Shown: positions 6,483 through 16,139, counted from the stretch's first letter. The stretch is DNA of 33,230 nt from Acidobacteriota bacterium (GCA_018969105.1 JAGWYY010000003.1:1-33230); one strand, 5' to 3'. Numbers and translations: made by a program. Notes: generated by a model not told the origin, from the letters alone.

Positions 6483-8273
6483 ATGACGACGACCGATTCC
6501 GCACCGCGCGCCGAGGGCGTCCGCTGGGACCTCTCCCCCCTCTGCGCATCCGCCGACGACTGCCGTGATCGCCTCGCGAAGGTGCTCGACGACTGCCGCG
6601 CCTTCGAGTCCCGCTACCGGGGCACGGTGGCCGGCATGGACGGCGAAACCCTTGCCGGGGCGCTTGCCGAGATGGCCCGCATCGAGAACGAGATCGGACG
6701 GCTCTACTCGTACGCCTCGCTGCGCGAGTCGGTGGACGTGACCGACCCCGAGAACCAGGACCTCGACTCGCTCATGGACCGCTCGATGGTGGAGGCGTCG
6801 AACGCCCTGCGCTTCTTCGAGCTCGAGTGGCTCGCGCTCGACGAGGACGTCGCCGACCGCCTGGCGAACGCCCCCGAGGTGGCGGCCGACCGGCATCACC
6901 TGGTCTCGGCCCGCCGCTTCAAGCGCCACACGCTCACCGAGCCCGAGGAGCGCATGCTCGCCGAGCGCAGCCCGGCCGCCGCGAGCGCGTGGCAGACGCT
7001 CTTCGGTCGCATCACCTCCACGCTCGAGGCCGAGTTCGACTCCGGCGACGGCATGGAGCCCCATACGATCGACCGCCTGCTCGCCTGCGTGCGCAACCCC
7101 GACCGCGACCTCCGCTTCCGCGCCCTCGACACCCTCTACGCGACCCTCGGCCCGCACTCCCCCACCCTCGCCCACTGCTACGACACCCTCGTGGGCGACC
7201 GCCTGGCCATGGACCGCCTGCGCCACTACGACGACCCCATGGACCCGACGCACCTGCGCAACGAGGTGCCCGGGCCTGCCGTGGAGTCGATGATGTCCTC
7301 GGTGGAACTGCATTACGGGCTGGCCCAGCGGTGGTTCCGGGTGAAGGCCCGCCTGCTCGGCCTCGACACCCTCCACCTGGCCGACCAGTACGCCCCGCTC
7401 GGCGAGGCCCGCCAGGTGCTCTTCCCGGAGGCCCGCGGCATCATCGGCGCGTCGTTCCGCGCATTCTCGCCCCGTATCGGCGACATCGCCGACGGCTTCT
7501 TCGAGGAGGAGCGCATCGACGCCGAGCCGCGCGCCGGCAAGCGCGGTGGTGCCTTCTGCGCGTCGGTGGCCCAGGACGCCCGGCCGTTCATGCTCATGAA
7601 CTACACCGACCGCATGGACGACGTGATGACCCTCGCCCACGAGCTCGGCCACGGCATGCACTTCACGCTGTCGTCCGAGCGCCAGACGGCGCTGTCGTAC
7701 CACACGGGCCTGGCACTGGCGGAGGTGCCCTCCACGTTCGCCGAGATCATCGCGTTCGACCACCTCATGGCCACCGAGCAGGACGAGGCCACGCGCACGG
7801 CGCTGGTGTGCGAGCGCGTGGAGGGTTCATTCGCCACGGTGTTCCGCCAGACGGTGCTGGCGCGCTACGAGCAGGACGCCTATGCGATGCGCTCGGAGGG
7901 CACCACGCTCACCGACGACCGCCTCTCGGAGATCTGGATCGCCCGCAACGCCGCGTACTACGGCGACGCCATGGAGCTCCCCGAGGGCTACGGCCTCGGC
8001 TGGTCGTACATCCCGCACTTCATCTCCACGCGCTTCTACACCTACGCATACGTGTTCGCGCACCTCGTCACGCTCGCGCTCTACGCCCGCTACCGCGAGG
8101 ACGGCGACGACTTCGTGCCGCGCTACCTCGACTTCCTGGCCGCCGGTGGATCGGCCGCGCCGGCCGACCTCCTGCGCCCGCTGGGCGTGGACCTCACGGA
8201 CCCCTCGTGCTGGGACCCGGGCTTCCGCGAGATGGAGCGCATGGTCGAGCGCGCTGAGCAGATGACCGGGTAG
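6483..8273 (+). CDS. pepF: M3-family oligoendopeptidase (PepF type)
   Basis: Cytoplasmic zinc metallopeptidase of family M3B that cleaves short peptides; 596 aa, standard for oligoendopeptidase F. Seen: the zinc motif H386-E-L-G-H390 inside AHELGHGMHF, with a probable third ligand E414 in LAEVPST. An N-terminal helical domain begins GVRWDLSPLC, the typical PepF opening. C-terminal YGLGWSYIPHFI and FYTYAYVFAHL correspond to the substrate-binding helices of the family. There is no signal peptide. The ATG is 7 nt downstream of TAACGT and 10 nt after the PHP stop; no Shine-Dalgarno is visible. Confidence is high. Confidence 0.94.
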   Translation: MTTTDSAPRAEGVRWDLSPLCASADDCRDRLAKVLDDCRAFESRYRGTVAGMDGETLAGALAEMARIENEIGRLYSYASLRESVDVTDPENQDLDSLMDRSMVEASNALRFFELEWLALDEDVADRLANAPEVAADRHHLVSARRFKRHTLTEPEERMLAERSPAAASAWQTLFGRITSTLEAEFDSGDGMEPHTIDRLLACVRNPDRDLRFRALDTLYATLGPHSPTLAHCYDTLVGDRLAMDRLRHYDDPMDPTHLRNEVPGPAVESMMSSVELHYGLAQRWFRVKARLLGLDTLHLADQYAPLGEARQVLFPEARGIIGASFRAFSPRIGDIADGFFEEERIDAEPRAGKRGGAFCASVAQDARPFMLMNYTDRMDDVMTLAHELGHGMHFTLSSERQTALSYHTGLALAEVPSTFAEIIAFDHLMATEQDEATRTALVCERVEGSFATVFRQTVLARYEQDAYAMRSEGTTLTDDRLSEIWIARNAAYYGDAMELPEGYGLGWSYIPHFISTRFYTYAYVFAHLVTLALYARYREDGDDFVPRYLDFLAAGGSAAPADLLRPLGVDLTDPSCWDPGFREMERMVERAEQMTG

Positions 8274-8310
8274 AACCCCCGCGCGGGTAGCGCGCCCACC
8301 CTCTTCCGGG

Positions 8311-8316
8311 TAGCGT
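8311..8316 (+). promoter_or_regulatory. -10 box TAGCGT of giant secreted protein gene
   Basis: TAGCGT lies 6 nt before ATG 8323, with no Shine-Dalgarno between; a leaderless transcript is predicted for a 7.2-kb gene. Confidence 0.5.
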
Positions 8317-8322
8317 TGTCCT

Positions 8323-11300
8323 ATGCCCCCTCCCCCCGCCATGACCCCGCGTACCCGGAATCGCCGTGCCCGGCGTGCCCGTCCCGCCTCGCTGCTCGCC
8401 GCCGTCGGGCTCCTCCTCGCCAGTAGCGGCGTCGCGACCGCCGCCACCTCGGCGGCCGGAAACCCCACCGTCTCGGGCGCCCCCGATGCCACGATCGCCG
8501 CCAGCTACATCGGCCCGAACGCCGGCAGCGGCGCGCCATCGGCGCTCGTGGTGGGCCCCGGACGCGAGGCGGCCCTGACCCTGGGAATCGCCTACGACGC
8601 CGTGGAGCAGCACGACGGGCCCATCACGGTGAACGTGACCCTCCCGGGTGGCCTCGAGATGGTGCGCACCAAGACGATCCTCCCCGACGCGCTCGATCAG
8701 GGCGCTGCGTGGACGTGCGCCCCCGGCGCGCCCACCATCACGTGCACGCTCGCCCGCGCCGATGGCCAGGGCGCGTACACGCTGTCGCCCGACACCTCGG
8801 CACAGCTCGTGATGGTGGTGCGCGGCACCGACCAGGTGCCCGCCGTGGCCGACGGCGCCCCCCCGGTGGCGCTGGCCGACGTGAAGGCCGACCTCAATGT
8901 GCCGTTCGGCGGTGTCGTGCCGGCGCTCACCTCGAGCACCACGGTGCCCGTGCAGGCCGCCAGCGGGTCATTCGCCCCGCGCATCGTGGTGAGCAAGGTG
9001 CTCCGCCCGAGCGCCGAGCCGGGCAACCCGGCCACGTGGGATGGCTACGACCTGCTGGTGCACAACGTGGGCGCCAGCCCTGCCCGGACAGGCAGCGGGC
9101 ATCCGGCCGTCACCCTCTCGAAGGTCCTCCCGCCGTTGCGCGTGAAGGGCATCACGATCTCCGGTGCCGGGTGGTCGTGCACCCGCGCCGACAGGGGAAC
9201 CTGCCGCTTGAGCCGACGCATCGACGTGGGCGACACGGCGAGCGTCATCAAGGTGCGCTGGCGATCCATGCACGACACGGCGAAGATCGACACCTCGTGG
9301 ACGAGCAATGGCGTCGCGGGCTTCGCCGGGGCGCTCACGGCCTCTGAGGTGCCCGCAGGCGCGCTGCCGCCGCCGGGGACCGTCCCGTTCACGGCGAACA
9401 TGCAGCTCAACTTCGTCGACACCGTGGTGAACCTCGACGTCCACGCCGCGGCGCCGGAGGGCATCGAGGTGCTCTCAGGCGGCAAGCCGACCCCGCTGAA
9501 GGGCCGGATCAGCAACACCGGCGACACCTTCGCCCACGTCGTGGGCCTGCGCGTCACCGTGCCGAAGGGCGTGCTGGTGTCGATCCCCACGCCCGGCTGG
9601 AAGTGCCCGGGGACGAGCGGCGTCGTGATCTGCCGGTTCAGCGCGCACCTCAAGGCCAAGGCGTCCGCCCCGTTCGACCTCCTCCTCTCGGCTCCGCTGG
9701 GGCAGCCCGCCGCCCAGGGCAGGCTCCAGATCGTGCCGATCGGCCGCCAGGACGCCGTGCGCGGCGCCACCCGGAACGTGGCGCTGGCGGTCCTGGATCC
9801 GGGCGATCCGCAGGCCACGCCGCAGGTGTTCTTCCTCAACGGCGCCAAGTGGGAGCGCTGGGTTGATGGCGGTACCCACCGCGTGCCCGCGCTCGATGAC
9901 TTCACCTATCGCATCGCCCTGTTCAACAGCGGCGGCGACGTGCTGCAGCCCGGCACGTCGGTGCAGGTGACCCAGGCGATCGGATCGGCGATGGCCCTGA
10001 AGGCCGTCAACCCCGGCCCCGGCATCACGTGCGCCCAGGGCGGGCAGGTGTCGTGCACCCTCACGACCACGCAGCCCGTCCAGCCGGACCAGTCGTTCGG
10101 CGACATCCTGGTCACCGTCAACCCCAGTTCACCCGACCCCACGGCCAACCTCGGCCCCGTGGTGGCCACGGTCGCCGGGCAGCGCGGCAGCGAGCGGCTT
10201 CCCATGAACGTCGAGGTGACCGACAACCCCAACTCACTGCGCCCGTCGATGAAGGTGACGCAGGAGCCCACCGCCGGTGGAGTGGGACGCATCTCGATGG
10301 TGCTTCGCAACGACGGCCGCGAACCCGTGACGGGCCTGTCGGCCACTGGCACGCTGCCCGCCGGCCTCGCGATGACCCGCGTCACCGCCCCCGCAGGATG
10401 GTCGTGCGCCACCAGCGGGCGGGCGGGCGTGAAGTGCGCGTACCGCCATGGCCTGAAGGGCGGCGCACGCACGCCCGGCGTGGTGCTTCAGGTTGCCGCG
10501 GCGCGGGGCCAGGCGGCGAGCCGCAATGACATGACATGGCGCGCCGCCGGTCGCGCCTCCGATGGCACGCGCCAGGCGGGTCTGCGCCGGGGCCCGGTGC
10601 CGATCCGCGGGCCCATCACGGCCAGCGCCAAGGTGACGCCCTCGGTGGTGAGCGCCGTGACCGAGATGACCACCGAGCACCGCCGCGTATCGCTCGACGG
10701 ATCGACCAGCGCCGGCAACGGGATCTCGCTCGACTACAAGTGGACCCAGCGCTGCACCACGCCGGCCGACGCCGCCAAGGTGCCGTCGTGCCGCGGGCAG
10801 GTGGCCCCGGTCGCCGCCATCGACTCACCCTCCCTGCCGTCCACCCACGCCGTGCTGCCGCTGGTGCGCACGCGCACCCGCTTCACCTTCGAACTGGCCA
10901 TCACCGACGGCAGTGCCACGTCCACCCGCACCGTCACGGCGACCGAGGCCGTGCCCGTGAAGGCGTCGAAGGCCACGAAGCGTTCGACGGGCCTGAGCCC
11001 CGCTGACGCCGCCGCGCGGGCTGCGATCACGCGCAACCAGCGCGGCGCTGCGGCCGCACGCCGCAGCGCCGCGCGTGGCGCCACCGCCGGCCGCCGGAGC
11101 GCGGCGTCCACGAATGCCCGCAACGCCCGGGCGGCGCGGTCGACCACGCCCCGCGTGCGCATCGCGGACGGCCCCATCATCACGGCCCAGCCGGGAACCA
11201 GCGTGACCCTCAACGCGCGGCTCCAGGGCCGCTGGACCGGCGAGGTGACCTACCAGTGGACGCAGGTCTCCGGCCGCGCCGGCGCGCTCTCGGGCACGAG

Positions 11301-14300
11301 CGGTGGCCAGGTGCGTGCGCGGGCGCCGGACACTCCGGGCCGCATCGTCGTGCGGGTTCGTGCACGCGATGCAGTGGGTCACGTGGCGAGCGGCCAGGTG
11401 ATCGTCAACGCCGGCAAGGCCGGGTCGCCCCAGGCGGCCGCGGTCATGGCCAGCGCCGCGCGTGCGGCAAGCAGCGGCAAGCCCCTCAACGTCTCCCTCC
11501 CGGGCGGCAACACCGCCACGCTGAAGCGCCTGCGTGCCATGCGGGGCGGCATGGCGGTGTCCAACCAGGCCGACGCGGCGTATGCCTTCAACGGCTCCGA
11601 GCTCAAGGTCGGCCAGGTGTCGATCACCGGGGCGAGCGGCAACGTGAGCATCACGGGCATCCAGCTCGACTCGGGCACCCTCACGTTCCCGGCAGCGTGG
11701 AAGATCGGCCCCCTGTCGGTGGTGAAGGGCAAGTCCCTCGTCTACACGTTCGCGAGCGGCGACGACCCGTCGACGCTGGTCGGGCAGGTCGAGGACTCCA
11801 CGCACTTCGCGTTCCTCACGCTGCCCACCGGCTGGGCGGGTACCACCACCGTCACTTTCGCCAAGGACTCCTGGAGCGTCGAGGCCACCGCGGTAGGCGA
11901 CAAGGGCGGCAAGGTCGTCGTCGACGGCACCGCGAAGCAGGACGGCACCTACTCGGCCTCGGTCACCGGCACGCAGATCGCGACCTTCGAGGGCGTCACC
12001 CTCGACATGTCGGGAACCATCACGAAGGCGGCGCCGGACAAGGACGCCACCACCACCGTGACTGGGTCGATCGCCGAGCCGGTCTCCCTTGGCGACGGGG
12101 TGCGCCTCGAGTCGCTCACCGCCAAGTGGACGCCCGACGTCAAGGACGGCCCGGTGCTCACCGGGGCGGCGAGCATCAGCATCGACAGCGGCGCGGCCAC
12201 GCCCCTCACCATCGACGCCGCGCTGAAGTACACGGGCGCGAACGACTGGTCGGTGGAGCTGAGCGGCTCCGGCGGGCCCTCCTGGAACCCCCTGCCGGGC
12301 CTCTCGCTTTCGGCGTCCAACCTGACCGGCTCGGTCGGCATGGAGAAGGGCGAGAAGAAGTGGAACGTCACCGGCAAGGTGGCCAGCTGGCAGGTGTCCA
12401 GCATCCTCACGCTGTCCGACGTCCAGATCGACCTGACGAATGACTGCGGCGACGGCACGCAGCCCGCGTGCCCCAAGGGCGAACTGTTCCTGAAGCTGGG
12501 CACCACCGCGCGCCTGGCGCCCCCGGTGATCCAGCCGATCACCATGAAGACGCAGGCGATCCTCGGACTGGGCGACGGTGGTGGATTCGCCCTCTACGCC
12601 ACCATGCCCAACCTCACCCTCGGGCCGGGCGTGGAGTTGGGCAGCCCCACGCTGAACGTGACGTACAACATGCCCGACGAGCTGCTCCCCAGCAGCGTCG
12701 GCATGCCCTCCTTCAGCCTGCCGAAGGGCCTCAACGGCGGCTTCGACATCCAGGCCATCGGCTCCCTCAAGGTGCCGGGCCTGGGCGACTTCGGCTCGAT
12801 CGTCTCGATGATCACCCCGAAGGGCTGGACGCTCGGCGGCTTCGACCTCGACGGCGTGTCACTTGGATCGGGCAACGGGTCGCAGTCGAGCGCCTGGTTC
12901 GGGTGGTCGTCGTTCGACACCACCATGAGCGTCAACATGCCGGGCATCGGCGTCAGGTCGATCCCGGTTCCGAAGGACTCCTTCGCCGTCACGGGTGACT
13001 ACTCGGCGCCCGGGTGGTTCACGAAGATGGTCGGGATGGAGTCGGCCCACGCGGTGGGCACCATCAACTTCGACGCGGGCACCGGCTTCTTCAGCGCCAA
13101 GATCGCGTTCGACGGCAGCTACACGCTGCCCGGCGGCGGCTCGAGCCTGCAGTCGACGTCGGTCTTCTTCGACCTCCAGAACAACGCCTCGGGCATCACC
13201 GTGGCCGTGGGCGGCACCACCACCCTGGGCGTGCAGGGCATGGACGCCAATGGGCAGCAGGTCGCCGCGCCGCAGCTGGACATGCGCCTGGGCTTCGACC
13301 TGACCAGCCAGACCGTGTCGGCGTCGCTCACGTTCACCGATCCCGCCGGGTGGCAGGACGCCTTCGGCGTGGACGGCCTGGTGATCAACCAGGCGTCGTT
13401 CACGCTCGAGGTCAACGTCGTCACCCTCACGCCGGGCCTCAAGCTGATGGCGCAGGGGCAACTGCCATCCAGCGTGGCCGGGCCGTTGCAGGTGCCCGGC
13501 CAGGGGATCCCCATCAAGGTGGGGGCCGAGCTCTCCGCCGCGCATCCGTGCGTGGACTTCCAGGTGGGCAACCCCAAGGGCACGCAGCCCGTGCTCCAGG
13601 TGGGCGGCGGCGTGGCGTCCGCCAACTTCTTCGAGTTCATCCTGGCGCCCAGCGGTTGCCAGCTCTCCCCCCTCTCCCCGGCCATCCCGCCCGGCTTCTC
13701 GATTGCATTCGATGGCCAGGTGCTGGGTGCGACGGTAGACGTGGGCGCGACCCTCGAGATCGCGCCGAAGATGAAGCTCGACGCGCACGTCAACATCGGC
13801 GCCTTCAAGCTGGGCGGCGTCCAGTTCGAGAAGACCACCCTCCAGGTGAAGCTCGACGAGGGCACGGGCGTCAATGAGGTCTCGTTCTCGGGTGGGTTCA
13901 CCATCTTCGGGAACGGCGTCAACGTGGCGGGGAGCCTCAAGCAGGACGGCACCACCACATCCGCGTCGCTCGACGTGCAGCAGGTGGGCCAGATCTCGGT
14001 CGACGGCTTCACGCTCGAGGACATGCGCTTCCACGCGGCCGTGCAGGTCGGCCCATCCGTGAACAAGGTGGCCATCTCCGCCGGCGGCAAGGTGAACATC
14101 CTCGGGCAGATGCTCGACGTCAAGCAGTTCTCCGTGTCGATCGACAACGGCGTGGTGGAGGACGTGTCGTTCGACGTCCAGGCGAAGATCAACATCAATG
14201 ACGTGGCCACGGCCGACGGTGAGTTCAAGATGAGCTACACCGAATCGTCCGGCGACTTCCAGTTGCACGCCTCAGTGGCCCTCTCCACCGCGGCCGGGTT

Positions 14301-15543
14301 CAGCATCGGCACCCCGGCGAAGCCCGCCACCCTCGACATCTCACCGCAGTGCGCCGCGTTCGAGGGGTCCATCCAGATGGGCCAGGTGTTCACGGCCACC
14401 CTCTCGGGCACGTTCGCGTATGCCGACGGCTGCGCCCAGACCGTGCGGACGGTCGATGGCCAGCAGGTCGCGGCCAAGAAGGGTGACTTCAGCATCGCCG
14501 CCGACAACGTGGCCCTGCAGCTCGGTGTCTTCGAGACCACCGGCTCGGTGGCCATCGGCGACGTCGGCGGAACCGCGTACGCCACCGTCAAGGCCTCCCT
14601 CAGGCTCGGATCCCAGGACGCCGGGGGCGACGTCAGCGTGGCCGGCTCGTTCCAGAGCAATGGCGACTTCACGTTCGACGGCTCGGGCAACCTGGCCCTC
14701 GCAGGATTCACCCTCAACACCGCCGTGCACGTGTCCAACAAGGGCGGCAATGTCGACGTGTCCGGGCGCGCGACCCTCGACATCGTCGGCACCCAGGTGG
14801 AGATCAGCGGCCAGTTCACCGAGATCAACGGCGCGCCGTCCACCACGCTGCGCGGTGCCATCAACAACCTGTCGCTCGGGGGCTTCAGCGTCGGCAAGGC
14901 CGAGGTCACCCTCACGCAGACACCAACCGAGGTGGGCGTCGACGCTGCCGTGGACATGACGGTGGGCGACGCCGCCACCGGACAGCTGCACGCCGACGGC
15001 ACCATCTCGTTCGTCGAGGGGGCTGCCACCGACGGCGTGCCGCTCTTCTACGCCTCGCTCAACGGCAACATGGGCTTCCCGTCCATCGGCGCCACGATGA
15101 CGGGCAACGTGACGTTCTCCAACTGCACCGCCAACTGCACGCAGCCGGCGCCGGTCCAGTTCTCCCTGCACGGCGCGATCGGCACCGGCGGGTTCCAGTT
15201 CGTGACCGACGTGAACATGTCCTCAGATGGAAAATTCGAGGCCTCCGCGGTGTTCAACAGCAGCGCCTGCACGGGCACCGTGAACCTCCTGATCGTCCAG
15301 GCGCAGGGGTGCTTCTCCTTCAACGTGAACCTGTGGGTCGGCAGCCGCGCGCCGTACGGCTCGCTGTCCGCCACGGCCAGCGCGAACATCAACATCCAGT
15401 ACTGGGACGCATCGCCGTGGTACGCCCCCTGGAGATGGACCTGGGGTTCATGGCGCTCCTACGGGGTGAGCCTGAGCGCCAGCATCCAGTTGTCGCCCTT
15501 CAGGATCTGCATGGGCGTTCTGGGCAAGGATCTCTGCGTGTAG
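8323..15543 (+). CDS. Giant exported modular protein, 2406 aa
   Basis: Function unknown; an extracellular or wall-associated structural role is inferred. Seen: a basic N-terminus (RTRNRRARRAR) then a hydrophobic stretch at about 22-41 ending VATAAT, a Sec-type signal. Residues about 60-780 hold five DUF11-like beta modules, each ending in a Trp/Gly-x-Cys...Cys pair (near 129-141, 283-296, 426-440, 567-580, 693-708). PKD/Ig-like modules follow, with DYKWTQ near 805 and TYQWTQVSG near 975, separated by an Ala/Arg/Ser-rich linker (about 885-945). Residues about 1050-2300 are low-complexity beta-rich repeats around h-x-h-x-G-(F/V)-x-h-x. The last 50 residues are Trp/Tyr-rich and end in a Cys-containing stretch. 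No LPxTG sorting signal or C-terminal anchor is visible. It is a monocistronic gene with its own promoter and terminator. An alternative start is ATG 8341, six codons on. Confidence 0.85.
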   Translation: MPPPPAMTPRTRNRRARRARPASLLAAVGLLLASSGVATAATSAAGNPTVSGAPDATIAASYIGPNAGSGAPSALVVGPGREAALTLGIAYDAVEQHDGPITVNVTLPGGLEMVRTKTILPDALDQGAAWTCAPGAPTITCTLARADGQGAYTLSPDTSAQLVMVVRGTDQVPAVADGAPPVALADVKADLNVPFGGVVPALTSSTTVPVQAASGSFAPRIVVSKVLRPSAEPGNPATWDGYDLLVHNVGASPARTGSGHPAVTLSKVLPPLRVKGITISGAGWSCTRADRGTCRLSRRIDVGDTASVIKVRWRSMHDTAKIDTSWTSNGVAGFAGALTASEVPAGALPPPGTVPFTANMQLNFVDTVVNLDVHAAAPEGIEVLSGGKPTPLKGRISNTGDTFAHVVGLRVTVPKGVLVSIPTPGWKCPGTSGVVICRFSAHLKAKASAPFDLLLSAPLGQPAAQGRLQIVPIGRQDAVRGATRNVALAVLDPGDPQATPQVFFLNGAKWERWVDGGTHRVPALDDFTYRIALFNSGGDVLQPGTSVQVTQAIGSAMALKAVNPGPGITCAQGGQVSCTLTTTQPVQPDQSFGDILVTVNPSSPDPTANLGPVVATVAGQRGSERLPMNVEVTDNPNSLRPSMKVTQEPTAGGVGRISMVLRNDGREPVTGLSATGTLPAGLAMTRVTAPAGWSCATSGRAGVKCAYRHGLKGGARTPGVVLQVAAARGQAASRNDMTWRAAGRASDGTRQAGLRRGPVPIRGPITASAKVTPSVVSAVTEMTTEHRRVSLDGSTSAGNGISLDYKWTQRCTTPADAAKVPSCRGQVAPVAAIDSPSLPSTHAVLPLVRTRTRFTFELAITDGSATSTRTVTATEAVPVKASKATKRSTGLSPADAAARAAITRNQRGAAAARRSAARGATAGRRSAASTNARNARAARSTTPRVRIADGPIITAQPGTSVTLNARLQGRWTGEVTYQWTQVSGRAGALSGTSGGQVRARAPDTPGRIVVRVRARDAVGHVASGQVIVNAGKAGSPQAAAVMASAARAASSGKPLNVSLPGGNTATLKRLRAMRGGMAVSNQADAAYAFNGSELKVGQVSITGASGNVSITGIQLDSGTLTFPAAWKIGPLSVVKGKSLVYTFASGDDPSTLVGQVEDSTHFAFLTLPTGWAGTTTVTFAKDSWSVEATAVGDKGGKVVVDGTAKQDGTYSASVTGTQIATFEGVTLDMSGTITKAAPDKDATTTVTGSIAEPVSLGDGVRLESLTAKWTPDVKDGPVLTGAASISIDSGAATPLTIDAALKYTGANDWSVELSGSGGPSWNPLPGLSLSASNLTGSVGMEKGEKKWNVTGKVASWQVSSILTLSDVQIDLTNDCGDGTQPACPKGELFLKLGTTARLAPPVIQPITMKTQAILGLGDGGGFALYATMPNLTLGPGVELGSPTLNVTYNMPDELLPSSVGMPSFSLPKGLNGGFDIQAIGSLKVPGLGDFGSIVSMITPKGWTLGGFDLDGVSLGSGNGSQSSAWFGWSSFDTTMSVNMPGIGVRSIPVPKDSFAVTGDYSAPGWFTKMVGMESAHAVGTINFDAGTGFFSAKIAFDGSYTLPGGGSSLQSTSVFFDLQNNASGITVAVGGTTTLGVQGMDANGQQVAAPQLDMRLGFDLTSQTVSASLTFTDPAGWQDAFGVDGLVINQASFTLEVNVVTLTPGLKLMAQGQLPSSVAGPLQVPGQGIPIKVGAELSAAHPCVDFQVGNPKGTQPVLQVGGGVASANFFEFILAPSGCQLSPLSPAIPPGFSIAFDGQVLGATVDVGATLEIAPKMKLDAHVNIGAFKLGGVQFEKTTLQVKLDEGTGVNEVSFSGGFTIFGNGVNVAGSLKQDGTTTSASLDVQQVGQISVDGFTLEDMRFHAAVQVGPSVNKVAISAGGKVNILGQMLDVKQFSVSIDNGVVEDVSFDVQAKININDVATADGEFKMSYTESSGDFQLHASVALSTAAGFSIGTPAKPATLDISPQCAAFEGSIQMGQVFTATLSGTFAYADGCAQTVRTVDGQQVAAKKGDFSIAADNVALQLGVFETTGSVAIGDVGGTAYATVKASLRLGSQDAGGDVSVAGSFQSNGDFTFDGSGNLALAGFTLNTAVHVSNKGGNVDVSGRATLDIVGTQVEISGQFTEINGAPSTTLRGAINNLSLGGFSVGKAEVTLTQTPTEVGVDAAVDMTVGDAATGQLHADGTISFVEGAATDGVPLFYASLNGNMGFPSIGATMTGNVTFSNCTANCTQPAPVQFSLHGAIGTGGFQFVTDVNMSSDGKFEASAVFNSSACTGTVNLLIVQAQGCFSFNVNLWVGSRAPYGSLSATASANINIQYWDASPWYAPWRWTWGSWRSYGVSLSASIQLSPFRICMGVLGKDLCV

Positions 15544-15571
15544 CCCCGCTCGCCCATGACGCGCCGGAACG

Positions 15572-15601
15572 ACAAGGGCCGCCCGGAAGGGCGGCCCTTG
15601 T
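15572..15601. terminator. Strong hairpin terminator shared by convergent genes
   Basis: A perfect 13-bp stem (15572-15584 with 15589-15601) is closed by the tetraloop GGAA. The right arm ends in CTTGT, with no long U-run. It follows the stop of the giant gene by 29 nt and lies 43 nt beyond the stop of the convergent acidic-protein gene, so it can serve both. Confidence 0.75.
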
Positions 15602-15643
15602 GCGTGCCTGCCTGCCAAGCCCCGTGCAGGGCGGCGCCATGCC

Positions 15644-16081
15644 TCAGCCGGCGCCCTTCGAGGACTTCTTCGAGGCCTTCAGCGGGTTGAGCGCCTTCTG
15701 CACCTGCTCGGGCAGCTCGGTGGAGTGGTAGACCGGGCGACCGCACTCCGACCGCGCCGAGATGGGCGCATGGCACGTGGTGGGCGGCTCGCTCCAGATC
15801 GAGAGGGTGCGGTGGCCGCGCTCGCAGAGGTACAGCGTGGCGAGTCCCTCGCGGGCACGCGGGGCGGACGAGGTCTCCTCGACGTCGTACTCCTCGGCGG
15901 GGGTGCCCTCCTCGACGATCTCCTCCTCGACCACGACCTCCTCGGCCACGGGCTCGGCGGCCTCGTCGGCGGCAGGCTCCTCGGCCGGCGCGTCGTCTGC
16001 GGGCGCCTCCTCGGTGGCCACGGCGGCCTCGGGGGCCTCCTCAACGGCCTCAGCGGCCTCCTGCTCGGTCTCGTCGCTCAT
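15644..16081 (-). CDS. Acidic Glu/Ala-rich protein with Cys/His C-terminal module
   Basis: Not recognised; 145 aa. Seen: residues 1-75 are almost entirely Glu, Ala, Asp, Val and Pro (strongly acidic, probably disordered). Residues about 80-122 form a compact module with C86-x2-G-H90, C103-H104 and C113 (CERGH, TCHAP, ECGRPVY), a likely zinc-ribbon-like metal site. The tail (130-145) is Lys/Ser-rich. The charge layout (acidic head, metal module, basic tail) suggests a nucleic-acid or protein-binding adaptor; this is inference only. The start is supported by GAGGAGAG 9 nt before the ATG and a TATAGT -10 further upstream. It converges with the giant gene across the shared terminator and diverges from the methyltransferase gene. 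Confidence 0.8.
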   Translation of the reverse strand: MSDETEQEAAEAVEEAPEAAVATEEAPADDAPAEEPAADEAAEPVAEEVVVEEEIVEEGTPAEEYDVEETSSAPRAREGLATLYLCERGHRTLSIWSEPPTTCHAPISARSECGRPVYHSTELPEQVQKALNPLKASKKSSKGAG

Positions 16082-16116
16082 CTGGAAGGTCTCTCCTCGG
16101 GGTCGAACGGTCGGGG

Positions 16117-16122
16117 ACTATA
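16117..16122 (-). promoter_or_regulatory. -10 box TATAGT of acidic protein gene (leadered)
   Basis: Minus-strand TATAGT predicts a start about 28 nt upstream of ATG 16081. The leader contains GAGGAGAG (16098-16091), so this gene uses a classical ribosome site, unlike most neighbours. Confidence 0.5.
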
Positions 16123-16139
16123 GCGCCCATCCCGCCGAT

